A DNA stretch of 64,000 nt from Nymphaea colorata (GCF_008831285.2 NC_045142.1:1741001-1805000); one strand, 5' to 3'. Positions 35,786-49,904 are shown, numbered from the stretch's first letter. The notes: a model not told the origin generated them from the letters alone. Made by a program: numbers and translations.

Positions 35786-38700
35786 AAGAGAGAGAATGTG
35801 AACCCTAAACTCCAAGGTTCACAATATCCTAGGGAGTAGGCATGCCCTACCAAGGCCGGTGTTTTGTCTAATTAAAATGATCGCTTTTTTTTTTTGTTCT
35901 TTCTGTTTCATGGGAAACACACAAAAGAAGGGGGATGCAGTCTCTCCATGTTGGGAGACAGCACTCCAGTCTCCACCTCCACCCCTCTACCACCCCCCGC
36001 CCCCAAGCAAGGGAAAGTGGAGGAGGGCATTGACGCCCAATACGGGAAGATAGAGTGTCTTCTCCCTTCCTCCCATGACGTTGGGTGTCCAGCGCCACAA
36101 GAGAGCAGGGTAAATTGCAGGGAGAGCACCTCCCCCTTCCTCCGCCATATTGAGCATGAGCTGAAAAAAAAAAAAAATCAAGGATGGTTACCAGAACCAT
36201 CCGATCATCACACTTGGACAGCCTTGGCGGACCGTCCCTATGCCCATGTGAACTCACTCAAGGTTCACGTCCTGATATATATATATATATCTATATATAT
36301 ATATATAGGAATTAAAATAAAAAAACTATGAATAATTTTTTTTTATTTTGTGTTGCAAAAAAACCATCGCAAAAAGTGCATTGACGACAGTAGTTACTTG
36401 ACTATGGTCTTTAACGAAGGAATACACTTTTATGATGGTTTTTAGCAACATAAAACAAAAAACTGTCCAGCCACAAAGATAGCAATTTGATTTCAATATA
36501 TATATGCATCCCCTCTGGCCTCTCACAGGGCTTGATACAATGCATCGGCCTTGTGTTTAATCACATCACGACAAATGCATTGCATTGGTCATGATTGGAT
36601 GGACCTCAAGTGGCCGAAGGATTTCAGCTCCTATACATATATATATCTTTGCTGCACCTGCACCCATGTTTTCTTGAAAGATGCCACACTCACACCTGTG
36701 TGACATAAATCAGATTTAGAATATAAATCCATTAACTGACCAAAATTTTAGATGCCTAATTATAACCATCTTCAAATGGTGAATCCTTGTTCTTGCTGAC
36801 TGTAAGCTTTGCTAAGGCTTCATGATCATTCATTAGAAGCCCATTTCCACAATGAAAGCAGCAAAAAAGAACTTTTTCAACAACAAACCCAGCCACAGCC
36901 AGTACTTCTATATTGGAAAGAGACAAGTCGATTGTCTTCAACCAACATCACTGATGAAATGCAAAGCCAAAAACACAAAATTCAAACAGAGCATGCTTCA
37001 GATGACCATAAAATTTCAACAGTAGTTTTATCATACGTATGAAAAAAAGATTTGTGTGGAGACTATGCCACATCAGTGCAAGATGTGGGTGCAGCACTTC
37101 TCAGACAAACTTGGGTGTTGGTGCAGCAATAAATAAATATATATAATGTGTGTATATGTGTGAAAAAGTTGAGGATAAAGAAAATTCTTTTATAATAAAT
37201 ATCTCATTGTAATAGAAGAGAATTTTGAAAGTAAGACAGTAAGAAATTAAAAAGAAATAAAACAAAGGAAAGATTAATAAAAATCCTAATACTGTTTTCC
37301 TCTCCTGCTGCCAGGAATGCCTCTTCGCTCCTCCTCTATTTCTTTTTTCTTTCTTCCTCCTCCCTCCTCCTCTGCTCCAATTTTTCCTCATCCCCTTCCC
37401 CTTCTATTTTTGTTTTTCCTTTTTCCATGAGAGCCACACCCTATCAGCACCTCTGTCGTGACACAGGTGTGGTATTAAAGTCCCACATCCATGTGACATA
37501 GTGTGCAGAGAAAAGCTTTCAATCCGTTCTTATAAATACTATGTGTTGATTGAAATAAGGGGATGAGGGCACACCTTCAGAAGAAAGGAATCCGGTTCAA
37601 CATCACCAGAACCATCTTGTTGAGGAATGTATCCACCATGATTAACCTGCTGAGAATAAGTTTCTCGCTTTCGCTTGGTACCATTCATTGTGAAGAAGTT
37701 CTGCAAAACAGAAGGCAGAAGATCAAGGTCCTGTGACAACCACAATCATTCGCTATAGAAGTAAAGGCAACATCTCATTGCTCAACTGAAAACATGCCAG
37801 AACATTCCCATGCCTTGGTCAACATAAGTAGGTAGCCAACAGCAACAATGTCTTAACAAGAAAAGGATAAATAAATGAAAATTTCATGTTTGATGTTGTT
37901 TTGCCCTTTTCCTCATCCAATATTGAACTTGTCTAATACAGAGGACAGCAATCAGATACACCTAGAATGCATTAGCTAATTATCTAACTAGCCTAGAGCA
38001 TTGACTCAAATTACATGCATAACAATAAGGGAAAAGGACGAAAGAGAGGAGGTAGTTATCAGGGAGAAGCCCATGCATAGCTTGCAATGCCGTGTAGGCC
38101 CTCATATAGTCCATTTGACTGCACAACAGTCATCTATTCGTGACAGGTAGGGGATTTCTTCCTGAGCTATTTACCACATATTCAAAATTTCAAACATTTA
38201 GATTCCCCTGTAAGCTCTTATCTACAATAATTTTCACACTTATTAAGCCTGTTATAAAAAAAGATCAAAATAATTTTTGTCATATTGATATGCCAATTCA
38301 CAAATACTTCCACATATTAACATCTAATGGTTCCATAACCTCCTGTATAGCTGAGTTAACCCTTCATTGAAATGTTTGACATAATTCAGGTGAAAATTAT
38401 TTGGTTCACACCAATCATCTAAGGCAGCACAATTATTGTGCTTCCAGGAATAACTGTCTATACATTCAAAGGAGAAGTCTTTACTTGGCAAACTCAAGCC
38501 CCAAATGTCTCTTGAGAAGATGGTCTGCAGTTACCTGGATAAGCATGCAAATTACATTTACATACTCTAAAGGTCTTACTTTTGGATATTTAAACACCAT
38601 AAGAGGCAAAAGCATGCTTTGAATGGAACATTGAAGTTATAGATAAAAATTTTAAAAATTGGAAAGAAGCATTAGCTAAGTCTACAGTAAAACAACTCTT

Positions 38701-41657
38701 TACAAGTAAGAATCAGAATAATGCCAAGCGAATAATATAACAAAAGAGCAGCAATGACCACCTTTGTCATGGCTGGATGGGAGATCCCATGCTCCTCCTC
38801 TTCCCGCACTTCATAAGCTATGGAGAGATTTAATAATTATCACAAAGTCCATTGCCCATGCTAGCAACTCGCTGCTCTTAATCTATATCAATTATGTATT
38901 TCTGAGAATAAAAAATCAAACTTCAGAAATATGGGTAAGACTTACCAACGTTAACATCTACACCTTGAGGGCGTTGATTCATCCAAGGAGAAGGTGGTGG
39001 CTGCAAGAATAAAGGTACAACAGAAAGGTAAAATTAGCAACATAAACTATAATATGGTCCAAAATTAATAACGACAACCAATAATGGTTTTAAAGAAAAA
39101 CTAGAATCTGTTAAGAGACTATGCCAGCCCTAAAGGTTTCATGAATAAGTTGCATCAGCCTAACACAAAAAAGCCTCTGTACATCCCCACTTTTACTTTA
39201 GATGTGAAAAAGATGCAGCTTCTGACACCTAAGAGGACAATAGTGAAGCTGCTGTGCAGCTACTGAATGCAAGATGAGTTCAGACAGCTAGTCAATGCGT
39301 GATAGTAACAGTCCAATGACTACCTCCATTTATGGCTTCCCTTCCAAGTATCAATGAGAACATTCCAGCCCCCACAGGCCTACAACCCCCCCACCTACCC
39401 CCTTCTCCCAAAAAAAATACCCACACACACACACACAACACCCCCCAAAAAAAAAAGAAAGAAAAAGAGAAAAGAGGAAGTGAAAGGAAAAGGCCAAACA
39501 AATAGCGTGATAAGATCTCATAGCTTATAAGATGATGACAGTACCATATATGGGCTAGGCTTCCCATTACTTGCATCACCATTGTCCCCAGAATCATGAG
39601 CAGGACCAAATTCACTAGGGCTCGCAGGAAGATACTGGTACATTGTTGGCTCAACATTTCCAGGTAGTGGAGTTCTCATTGGAGTCTGTAAAGGAGTCTG
39701 GCAGGCAACAAGGAAGCATTTATATTTAAAGGAACAAAAAAAATCCACGAGAAAAAAGCATAACAGAAAACCAGTGATGAACCAACACAGAGAAAGCAAC
39801 AGTATTTGAACTAAGCAATGAAGTACAAGCAATCCAGAGAGACTTAATAATTTCCAAAGTTCCAATATAGAAATTTATAAGGATGGAATCATTGTTCCAT
39901 GGACAAACCCCATGTCAAAGGATGAGACTGACTGGTAAAAAGGAAAGGAGCAAAAAAACACATAAAATTAACATCCGAATATAAAAAAAACTTCGATTCT
40001 TTGCTAATCGATGAAATGGATGAAATATTTTTGTTTAGCTCGTAAGATCTTATTTACAAGATAAAGAATCATTAGGAATTACTAGCAGTCAAATGTTTAC
40101 AATGATGAGATTGAATGAAGGTTATGGCCAAAAGGGAATTCAATGAAACACAAGAAGCCAAAAGACTTCCTCAAAAGAAGTCTTTTCATCTAGCCTGCTC
40201 CAGGCAGCATGAAGACAAACAGTACTGCACCTATAAATAGATAAGAGTAATACCACAGACTATTAGACAAGAAAAGAGAATGTTTGGTCTGCTAAAGTTG
40301 GAAATGGAATAGACGTAGCAGAATACTTCCCATCTCAAGAGCAAGCATGGTTACTATTTCAGATGATAATGAAGGGTGTAGGTGCCCAAATTGGATGTTG
40401 CAGTGCACACACATAAACAGGCACATACACACTTCTTCGTACACTCTTATACGACAAAGTAGATATATGACTATTTACAAGAGGTGGTGGTGGGGGTTGG
40501 GGAGGGGGGTGGAATTTTCTGTACAACACACTTTCACTCAAGACTAGGGCAAAGGCATTTCAAACTACATCCTTGCATGGAAAACATTTATATGACTACT
40601 TACTGGTGGAAAGAGCATTTCTGCTGTTGGAGTTTCGTACTCTTCAGTTGCCTCATAGGGCACATTAAGATCATGGACAGGAGTTATAGGACCAGTCGCT
40701 CTAGCACCTGAGGTTCTATCTGCCGCAGCAGGTATAACACCACATTGCATCATTTTCAACTCCCACCGCTGCAATTATTGTCAAAAGATGAATCAAAGAA
40801 CTCAATTACTATAGACACATACAGCAACAGCAGTTCAGCGTCAGTCCACAACACACCATTGACAATTTACAATAAATGTCATTCATAAACAACTTACTGA
40901 TTCATAAACTTGCAAAATACGATTCACATGAATAGACAAAAGGGAGAACAAAATCCCCCGAATTTCATAAACCATCAGACAGCCAAATGAGCTATTGCAA
41001 TTTCATAGGTTGATGACAATGCTATTAAAACTGAAAACAAAGAAAAGAAAATCCATCTGCCTAACCAGAAAACAGACCTTAGGCTAACTAACTCTCCAGC
41101 TTGTGCATAACAACCATCATATAAATCGAAACAACCATGATGGCCCAAGACGATCAGAATCTATCTACCTCTAACCAAAACCAATCTGGCCCAGAACCAA
41201 CAGAAAATTAGAATGTAACACTGTGTGTAATCAGAACGAAAACTATCAAGAAACGGACCCAAGTTCCTCTTCTCTGTCACTGAAGATGAAACAAAAGGTA
41301 AGAAATCGATCATATCATTCCAAATAAATAAAAAACGAAAAGATTCGAAAACGTTCAATCAGATCATCAAAAACCCCATAATGACACCAAACAATTCACC
41401 AATTGCATCATCGGCTTCACAAATCTTGCAACAGGCAGCACGACTCATCTACTTCAAGATCCAATCAAAAAACTTAATCCACACACTGGAACTCCAAAAT
41501 AAAGGGTTTAAAAATGCAAACAAGAAAGATTTACCGCCTGCAAATCGACGAGAGCGCTGTCGCCAGCACCAGAACTGACGAACTCTTCCCGCATCTTGCC
41601 CACCACGTCCTCCACCACATGGACATAGACCGACGCGACAGACCCCGAAGACGACAT
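33940..41657 (-). CDS. TFIIA-L: Transcription factor IIA large subunit (alpha/beta precursor)
   Basis: Eleven exons: 41657..41535, 40768..40604, 39697..39545, 39000..38946, 38817..38762, 37700..37575, 35010..34879, 34788..34749, 34634..34462, 34301..34218 and 33963..33940. All phases agree, giving 376 residues, the normal plant length. TFIIA stabilises TBP on the TATA box. The N-terminal four-helix-bundle part reads YVHVVEDVVGKMREEFVSSG and RWELKMMQCG. The plant-specific spacer (HDLNVPYEATEEYETPTAEM, TPLQTPMRTPLPG, YIPQQDG) follows, then an acidic DDDDD-rich stretch, and the beta-barrel C-terminus TRTKNRWKCTLKCGIMRIND with DKDILFNK and the terminal GEFDF encoded by a 24-base last exon. Exon 8 uses a weak acceptor (GGTGAAG) and is the least certain junction. 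Intron 6 (35011..37574) contains a candidate MITE. The gene looks intact and is probably constitutive. Confidence 0.95.
35788..36276. mobile_element. Candidate MITE inside TFIIA-L intron 6
   Basis: The left end has GTGAACCCTAAACTCCAAGG followed by TTCAC; the right end, reversed, has GTGAACCTTGAGTGAGTTCAC. The interior is GC-richer than the surrounding intron and has CCACCTCC and CCTTCCTCC tracts. A (GA)n run is on the left (35767..35794) and (AT)n on the right (36275..36306). No target duplication was established because both flanks are microsatellites. Confidence 0.4.
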
Positions 41658-41815
41658 CCTTCAGATATCCAGGGAACACGGCCGGTGGCAATCCCTTCCG
41701 TCGCCAGAGATCGAGTGATTTTTCGGGTGAGGACAACGCCGAGACGCAGAGAATCCAAATCCAGAGAAAGAGAGAGAGAGAGAGTGGAGCGGACGGAAAG
41801 GTTGGGGGAGGAAGG

Positions 41816-41858
41816 AATATAAATAGGTTTGCATCCTGGCCGTGATTGCCACGTGGCC
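41816..41858. promoter_or_regulatory. G-box and TATA-like sequence upstream of TFIIA-L
   Basis: GCCACGTGGC, a perfect palindromic G-box, lies at 41849..41858. A plus-orientation TATAAATAGG lies at 41818..41827, pointing away from TFIIA-L. No plus-strand gene follows, so the TATA-like motif may be chance or drive a divergent non-coding transcript. Confidence 0.4.
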
Positions 41859-42035
41859 GAATCGGATCGAATCTCCTCTCCCAGCGTTCTGTTATCGGCT
41901 CTTGTCTGACACCGCCTCTTCGGACACGAGATATCGGTTTTTATTACGTATCGGAAACCTGAACGATACGACCCACCAACCGATACCATTGGCACCTGGC
42001 ATCATAGTTGTGATCAGGGGCTAAACTATGAACTT

Positions 42036-42160
42036 TTTTTGTTAAGTGGACCAAATTATAGTTTCAAAATTTTAATAGGAGTTGAAATACATTTTTTAAA
42101 AATTTTTATATAAATTAAACTAAAATTTTTAAATTTTACTAGTACATTACCAAAGTCGAT
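42036..42160. repeat. Dispersed repeat fragment shared with 22.55 kb
   Basis: Blocks TTTCAAAATTTTAATAGGAG, TATATAAATTAAACTAAAAT and TTTTACTAGT align in order with 22548..22680. Confidence 0.5.
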
Positions 42161-42495
42161 TCCTATTGTGTCAAAATGCACCTCGAATTCGTCTTCAAAT
42201 TCAAAAGTTGGATTCGCATACTATTACAGACTTTTATTTGTTCGAGTTCAAATCCTCGACAGTTAAATCTTCTTATACCCAATATCCTTACATTATGAAA
42301 GCTTATTGTTAATGTGTCAAAATGTGGCTTAAATCTGTCTTTAAATTTAAAAGTTGGATCAAGATGTTAGTATCCTCTAATTTATAAAAGGTGGACATTC
42401 GATAAATCAGATATCAACATCTCTATCTGTGCATATTTCTAGAGATGTCAATATATTCTATTTGAATAGAATGTCTGACCAAATCGTTCTAAAAA

Positions 42496-42900
42496 AAAAT
42501 GGGTGTGGGCAGTTGCCCACACCAACCCCACAAAATCTATTTACCTTTATGTTGATACTTTATAAAATATGTTCATATATATATATATATATAAGGCTGC
42601 CCCCTCTTATGTGTGAAGGTTCTACAGTTAGTGCTCCTCATTCCAAAATTTAAGGCTCGGCCACTTGTTGCGGCTCGGTTCAAATGAGCTGTGCAGCGCT
42701 TGGGATGGTGGACCTAGGTGGGGGCTCGTGTGGGCAGTTGCCCACACAAACTAACAGAATTTATTGTATTTACATGTTAGCTATTCCATGTAGTTTAGTT
42801 TATTATGTATTATTGTCATTCAAACTTAAGATTTTGTATATTAATGCCCCCCCAACCACAAATTTCTGCGAGGCTAAGCTCCGACCGCTAAGTCTTAAAA
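42496..42900. repeat. Two partial copies of a TGTGGGCAGTTGCCCACAC repeat
   Basis: The palindromic motif TGTGGGCAGTTGCCCACAC occurs near 42505 and again near 42730, each followed by CA-rich then TTATT/TTACATGTTA-like sequence and a C-rich GCCCCC segment. The motif also occurs near 55215 (TGTGGGCAGTGGCCCACAC). It seems to be a sub-terminal palindrome of one mobile family; neither copy has both ends. Confidence 0.45.
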
Positions 42901-45503
42901 AACAACAGTAAACAGAAACTACCTGGGCTGTACTTTGATTTAATAGTCATGAATAAATGAAAAAAATGCAAAGACTGACATGAACTAAATAAGCATTAAA
43001 AAATATTGCATGCAAAAGCCTAGAAATGGAAGGCATTTTATAACATGTTAATTCAACGACGTGAAATGTAAAAAATGAAAGAAAAATGGGGTACATTTTC
43101 TTTTTAAAAAAGGTTTTTTTATCAAAGCCTGTAAGCTCGATTATTTTGTTGAAGTTCTATACGCTTTAGCATGAGATTTTTGAGCTTTTCACGCTACCAT
43201 TTGATCATTAATGACTCTTCCAAGTTAATTGTATTTTCAAATATGATGTATAAACAATATATGTTCTGTCATGTCAAGTGCTTAAACACATGCAAAATGC
43301 AGCATTAGGATGCAGCTGAGCTGCATGTGTGGTACATAGCGCTTTGTTTAATGGTTGCCTATTTTATTAATTTTAAAAATGGGTTTGATGCTGAGTTTTG
43401 AAAATAACATCATATTTGCATGTTCAGGGTGAATGAGAAGATTACAACTCTCTGTTCCAAAACTAACTTGAGAGCTTCCTATTTCCATTATTTTTTTGGG
43501 TCCTAAATTGTGTCGGCATCAGCAATAGTAATGATGTATCCTTCAACTTAAATATTGTGTCCTATCACTTATGATACAAAAACTAATTCAAACATTGTCA
43601 CAAAAATCTTTGATAGTTTCTCCAGATTTGACACATGCAGTATAGAGACTTTCATGATTTTACATATTTTATACATATAAATGTACATATTTTATGCATT
43701 TATACATATTTTACACATGTAATACTATACATTTAGGATTTTATTTATGAATTTTTATCACATAATTCTAAACTATTTAACATTTTCTATAGACCGATTC
43801 AATTTTTTTTTAAAAAAAAATAATTGTTTCAGAAAATGAGTTTGGTTTATTGGGCGCAATTTTGGGCTGGGATTTAGTCATCTGGACAGGCAGGGACTTT
43901 GAGTTTGGGTTCAAGAATATTGAATACTAGGAACGGATTCAACATTAGTTGGATACGCTAATATAGGCTGCCAATTTTTTTTTAAATCTTTATGATCTTT
44001 TTTGTTTTCCCTTGCAAGACTCATGAGAACATATGGGTAGGACAAGGAGCTTTTATAAGTGCAAGTCATGATTTTTTATTTTATTCTTCTCCAATATTGT
44101 TTTGATTCTTTTACTAAATCGTTTGCTTATAAAAACTAATGATTTTTTCTAGAATAACGGTAAAAAGCAATTCATTTTCTTAGTGAAGGACCTTCTGAAG
44201 ACAGAAATCTTTAAATGAGCCTTCGATCATGTAAATGAGCCTTCAATCATGAAGCCTTGAAACCAATATGAATCTAAGCAAAGTTGGGTTCAATCTTCTA
44301 AAACTTCCGTGGTATATAGCCAACGGCCCCTTAGAAGAGCTTTACTTGTTAGAAGTTATTGTGAGTGAGCAGGGGAGACTCACCATTACATTGAAGGCCG
44401 AAGTTCTCACCCGACCCCTCATTCTCAAAGAGATTGTTTGGTAGCATAGATACTATGTGAGTGTCACATGAATCTACCTAAAAATTAGGCTAAATTCATG
44501 GAATATTAGTTATAGTGTTTCATGAATTTACCTGAAACCTAAAAAACAATCTCATAGGAGCTGTTTGGGAACAATAACAGTATGCTACTGTTTCATGCAT
44601 CTGCCCTAAAAAGTAAGAAAGATTCATGAAACACTTTTTAAAGTGTCTAATGAATCTAACTAATTTTTGAGTTAGATGCATTGAATAGTACAATCACGTT
44701 ACTGCTTTTGGTACCTTAGGGTACTGACTACATGGTATTGAATGTACAACCTATGTTAATTTTTTTTCTTTGTCTCAGCCAAGAAAGCTGCTGAAATCAT
44801 TAGTTCAGTTTAATTTATTTTCATTTAGGCAAGCAAGGAACTCATCACTTGGTTGCCTAAATGATTCCTCACTTCACAAGAGTTAGTCTCACTTTCCATT
44901 TTGTATTTCTTGGGAAATATTTCATGTCCCATAAAACAACAACAAGAATTCAACAAGATCTCCCTTTACCATTTGATATATAGGCAATCCAAAATGAAGT
45001 CAGGGAGAAGCTTACTAGAAAAAAATTGCTTCAGTTTCTTTACATAGGTAATTTCTTTTTTTGTGTACAAGTAGATATGAGATCAAATCCTAGTGACAAA
45101 GAAAAGTAGGAATCAACACAGGAGATTATGACCTTCATAATGTATAGACAAGATTTTAGACCGAGAAAGTTCAAGGATTGATTTTGAAATGCTTATAAAA
45201 TCTAATCTATGCATTGAAAAACCTAATTTTTTGTGTCAATTTTTAGGTCATGAGATCACGCTTATACATTAGGTTTGTGAGAGAAATAGATCATTAATGC
45301 ATCAATCGGGTGAATATGATATTTCTTCCTTAATCATTGAATTCTTAGGTATATGCAATTTTAAGGATCACGACCAAGACCAAGTGCTTTTATGAGTCAA
45401 CCCCTCTCTCTATGTGTATGTGTTTATAGGGTTTTTGGATTTATCTGTCCAAACATAGATATGAACAGGAAAAGTCTCTTGACATTTCACACTACAACAC
45501 CCG

Positions 45504-45586
45504 ATATATATATATATATATATAACAATACCTGATGCATTGCATCAAACAGTAGAATTTGAGATCTATAATGCCAAAGGATATAT

Positions 45587-45619
<33 letters not shown>
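45504..45619. repeat. Two (AT)n arrays
   Basis: (AT)n at 45504..45526 and 45581..45619, separated by about 55 bases of unique sequence. Confidence 0.9.
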
Positions 45620-45622
<3 letters not shown>

Positions 45623-46085
45623 TTTTTTTTCACGTGACAATATCTAAAAGCACAAAAGTGCTAGATACCATAACTGGAGTTATGAAATTTGAAGCTTGGG
45701 GCGTTTTACAATTTGCTGTCTCCTGAAAAGAAGAATGATAAGTCGCCAGTTTCTTTTTCTTTTAGGTAATTTATTCATCATAATAATGTTGTGAGAGTCA
45801 GTGCCATGAGCTAGCTACTAAGAGGGAGCTGCATTCAATTTGTAAACCTACCTTATCTGTTCATCAGCAGAATCGAGAACTAGATATCATAATTAAGTCT
45901 GTCTACAATTTTTACATCATGAAACTTCACTTCGGATCTGGCGCAGAGCTAACCACGATTTTCGATAAGCTTCCACCTACTGAGCCATATAATGACCTAG
46001 CATGCCCTGGATTTCAGGACCTTTCAAACCTCAAGAAATCTACATTTGTAGACCATTTATAGGCAGTTGTCTTTTTAAATAGTTT

Positions 46086-46573
<488 letters not shown>

Positions 46574-47559
46574 ACATACTGTGCACCTTTGGCAGAGGTA
46601 AGTGTTTAGTTTTTTGGATTTTGCTTTCTGCCCTAACAGTCATGACTTTGTGGAACAGAAAGTGTTTTAAGGGCTAGTTCAAACATCTAGTTGCTTCTCT
46701 AGAATAAAGTATCTGGGCACTAGACATTAGTTGGCCAGGAGTTGAACTTATTCTCACTTGGCCAGTAGTGTATCGGCAAATAATTCATCCGGAGGTTTTA
46801 TTTTCATTTGGGGTTTCTTTTACTTCTTTTTACTTTGTATTGATTGGGAAGTGGGGTTGGTAGATGCCCAATTAGGAAGTTTAAGTACTGAAGCTCTTGT
46901 TGGGCATTGATTTTGATTTGAAATATTATCGCACTGGTACAGTGAAGATACAAAAAAGTATCTAAAGATTTAATTTCATATGTTGTAGAAGATTGCAACC
47001 CATTCAAAATTGATTTGGAAGTTCTAAGTTTTGAATTTGTTAAGAAAATTGATACATAAAGTTCCAACACTTCATATGCTACCATGTTTGTCTTTCTTTC
47101 CATCTTTTCCTTCCTGGAGGAAACTGAACCCCGTATGGCCAAAGGATGACCAAATAAGGAAGCAGAAGAGACATGGTCAGTATCAAAATCAAGGACCAAG
47201 ATTGGTGCAATGGAAGAAACAGGAATTATTCATTCATATTGGTTAGCTACATAAAGGCCATAATCATCACATCCAATTCACTTTTGCATCTTTGACTAAT
47301 TAACTAAGGACTAGATATTTCTGGTTGATGAACACGGAGCACCCGCCCAAGCAAACCAAAGAAAACTGCATGGGAGTAAGATTTTGAGGGACGAGAAGTC
47401 TCAGGAGAGATTTCTCTGCATAATGAATCAGAAAAGCCTTGATTGATACAGAAAGGAAACAGACAGATGATACTCAAAGCACCCCTTGTTTATTTAAATA
47501 GACAAAGTCACCAAACATCTCAGTACACCAACCTAGCTAGAAGCATGAATTTCAGCAAC

Positions 47560-49085
47560 TCATTTTTCAAACTTAAACCCAAAAGTAGAAAGGCATTCAT
47601 CAATATTTTTTGAAGCATAAAGGCATTCGTTAATATCATTTGGCAGTGACACCACAGGCTGCTGATCCTCTGCATGGCTGGTGAACAAGCCACAATCCCA
47701 GCTCTCCTTCACACCTTCGCATGCAGCAAAGAGCTGGGGATCGATGTCTCCTTGCTGGTAGGGAATGTAGAAGGAGTGATCTTCATAAGGTTGAGGTGCT
47801 TGTGCAATTCCAGAGTAGGATGCATTCACATAGTCCTGTTGGTCAGTGTATTGGTTCATAACACTGAGATCTTGATAGACAGAATTGCTTTCGCCTTGCA
47901 TTATCTTTGTAGCAAGTGTTTGAATCTCCTCCTGTAAGTTTGCAACCTGAAAACATGGAGTGGAAGATAAGTACAGAAAAATCAGTCGGGTGTGAAGAAA
48001 GAAAGAAAAGCATCCACGCTTTTAACTAAGAAAATCAGAGTTTCAGCTGAAAATGAAAAAGAAAGAATGTTTTCAGGTGAAACCTGACAATGGTCTACAA
48101 ATGTTTGGACAAACAACTTAAGTATTCAGCAGACTATTAAACAACCAGGATGACACTGCATTTTCCTTTAATGTGGAATCCCTCAGTATGATTAAAGCAA
48201 GATTATTAACTAATATTCTATGTGTGCACCCATAAACCCTCTGTCTCTCTCTCTCTCTCTCTCGTTGAGTGTGCTGAATACACAAGTTTAATTTCTTCAG
48301 ACAAGCTTAGTGGTTTAGCTGAAATAACCAATTACTTACATCAATCCACAGATTTAACAAGCAGATGAGGACAAGTTAATGCCTAGTATCTACCTCTTCT
48401 TCAGAGAAAAGAGAAGAAAAATCAAAATGATGAAAAACGAACACTGAAAGGCCAATAAGCTAGCTAGCCAACCAGCTTCCAAACGTAAAAGACGCAAGTC
48501 TAGTCTAAGTTGAAAGACAAATGAAAGATATATCACATGTAAAACGTCAAATGTGATGTGCCCACAATGCAATATCAACTCCCACTTTCTCAGACAGAAA
48601 ACTTTTAACCAAAGATAGAGAGTGAGAGGAAGAAAAGAAAAATTGGGTCTCAACTCTAATTCCTCAAACTGAAGAGACATAAACAAAGATCACTGAAATC
48701 ACATCTCCCACAGTCTTTTCCTCAAACATTTCAGGAAAAAAACAAAGAACAAGCCAAAAGCAGGAACACCATAGGGACACAATCAATGGTCTAATTAAAC
48801 CTGTTGCTGGAGTGCAAATATGTGGCCTACACAGCCATAGACAGGGTCTCGAAGCCGAGCCTGCGCCTCATAGGAGAGAGACATGGCGGCATCGCCACGG
48901 TCGTAGAGAGGGATGTGCAGCAGCAGCTTGGAGACGTTGCTCGCACCAAAGACCTTGTGAATTGCAGCGAAATGGGTCGCGCCCTGGTCGTAAGAGAAGT
49001 AAGGTGCGAAGATGCAGCCATTGATGCACTTCCTCCTCAAGAATTTGCATGCACCACACGAAGAACCGAGCCCCGTCATCCTCAC
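47560..49085 (-). CDS. Class I LOB-domain (LBD) transcription factor
   Basis: Two exons, 49085..48801 and 47946..47560, phase 0, give 223 residues. LBD proteins are plant-specific DNA-binding factors in organ-boundary and lateral-root programmes. The zinc-finger-like block [15 protein letters not shown] fits CX2CX6CX3C at residues 10-24. The GAS block ([20 protein letters not shown]) and a leucine-zipper-like stretch ([18 protein letters not shown] joined to VANLQ across the intron) follow; the intron position is the usual class I one. The [16 protein letters not shown] start resembles the LBD18/19/20/30 group (auxin-linked lateral root and vascular regulators), but I cannot assign a member. 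The C-terminal half is Gln/Tyr/Asp-rich, as in activating LBDs. Antisense open frames across exon 1 are shadows. Confidence 0.92.
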
Positions 49086-49187
49086 AGCTTTCTCTTTCTC
49101 TCTGCACGTAAACTGATCTGAGAGGGACCAAGATCCGTGCTTCTGAACTTACTGCACCTACCAACCTTCCCCCATGCATAGGGCACA

Positions 49188-49195
49188 TATTTATA
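49188..49195 (-). promoter_or_regulatory. TATA box of the LOB-domain gene
   Basis: On the minus strand TATAAATA lies about 105 bases upstream of the start codon, consistent with a leader of about 70-75 bases. Confidence 0.55.
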
Positions 49196-49650
49196 TGATC
49201 TTGGCAGCAAGAAGATGATTAGTTCTTGATGATCACATTATGGATCTGTGTAATGTAGCTTAGTTGGTGTCTGTAGTTTAGATTGGTCACCTGGGTGGCC
49301 TACATTTTCATGGCGTACGGCCACATCTATCCCTATCAAGTGCTTTTAGGATGGCCCTTTGTTGCAGATTCCTCACCAAAAGACACAAAACGCATGATCG
49401 CTCAAAGACTGCTTCTCGAACAGCGGGTCGCCGGCCGCTTTTACTTTTTTCGGACAAGGGGATCACTCGAGTGCCGCCCTCGCTTTTCTTGATCCTTGAA
49501 CAGGCAGAAAACCAGTCATCAATCCAACGTGCATGCTGTTGATTGCTTGACTAATTTTTTTGCTTTTATAAGATTCAAAGAAATAATGAAGATGGTAAGG
49601 AGAGGTTATTAGGTTGGATTCAATTTTTAGACTTCCCCCACCATCCACTA

Positions 49651-49904
49651 GAGGGTGTTTGATAAGAACATCATGGTGGGTGTGTGATAACAACATCATA
49701 AACCATTTTTTAGAACATGTATTCTTAGAACACATGCTTCAAAAACATCACATTTTTCTTGTGAGTAACAGAGCATAAGTGTGTACAATGTTTGATTGTT
49801 AGATCTAGAAAAAGTATCTACAATCATCAAATTATCTTTCCTTGAATGTTCTTAGAATACAAGCCCTAAAAACATGTATACCAATGTTCTTATCAAACAC
49901 CTCC
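49651..49904. mobile_element. Tourist-like MITE with 20-bp inverted ends
   Basis: Left end GAGGGTGTTTGATAAGAACA; right end, reversed, GGAGGTGTTTGATAAGAACA: 18 of 20 match. Flanking trinucleotides are CTA and TTA, one mismatch from a TWA target duplication. The interior has AACAT/ATGTT-rich sub-terminal repeats. It is non-coding, 254 bases, upstream of the LOB-domain gene. Confidence 0.75.

Noticed and set aside
48804-49121. Open frames on the plus strand over the LOB-domain exon
   Set aside because: Shadows of the conserved LOB block.
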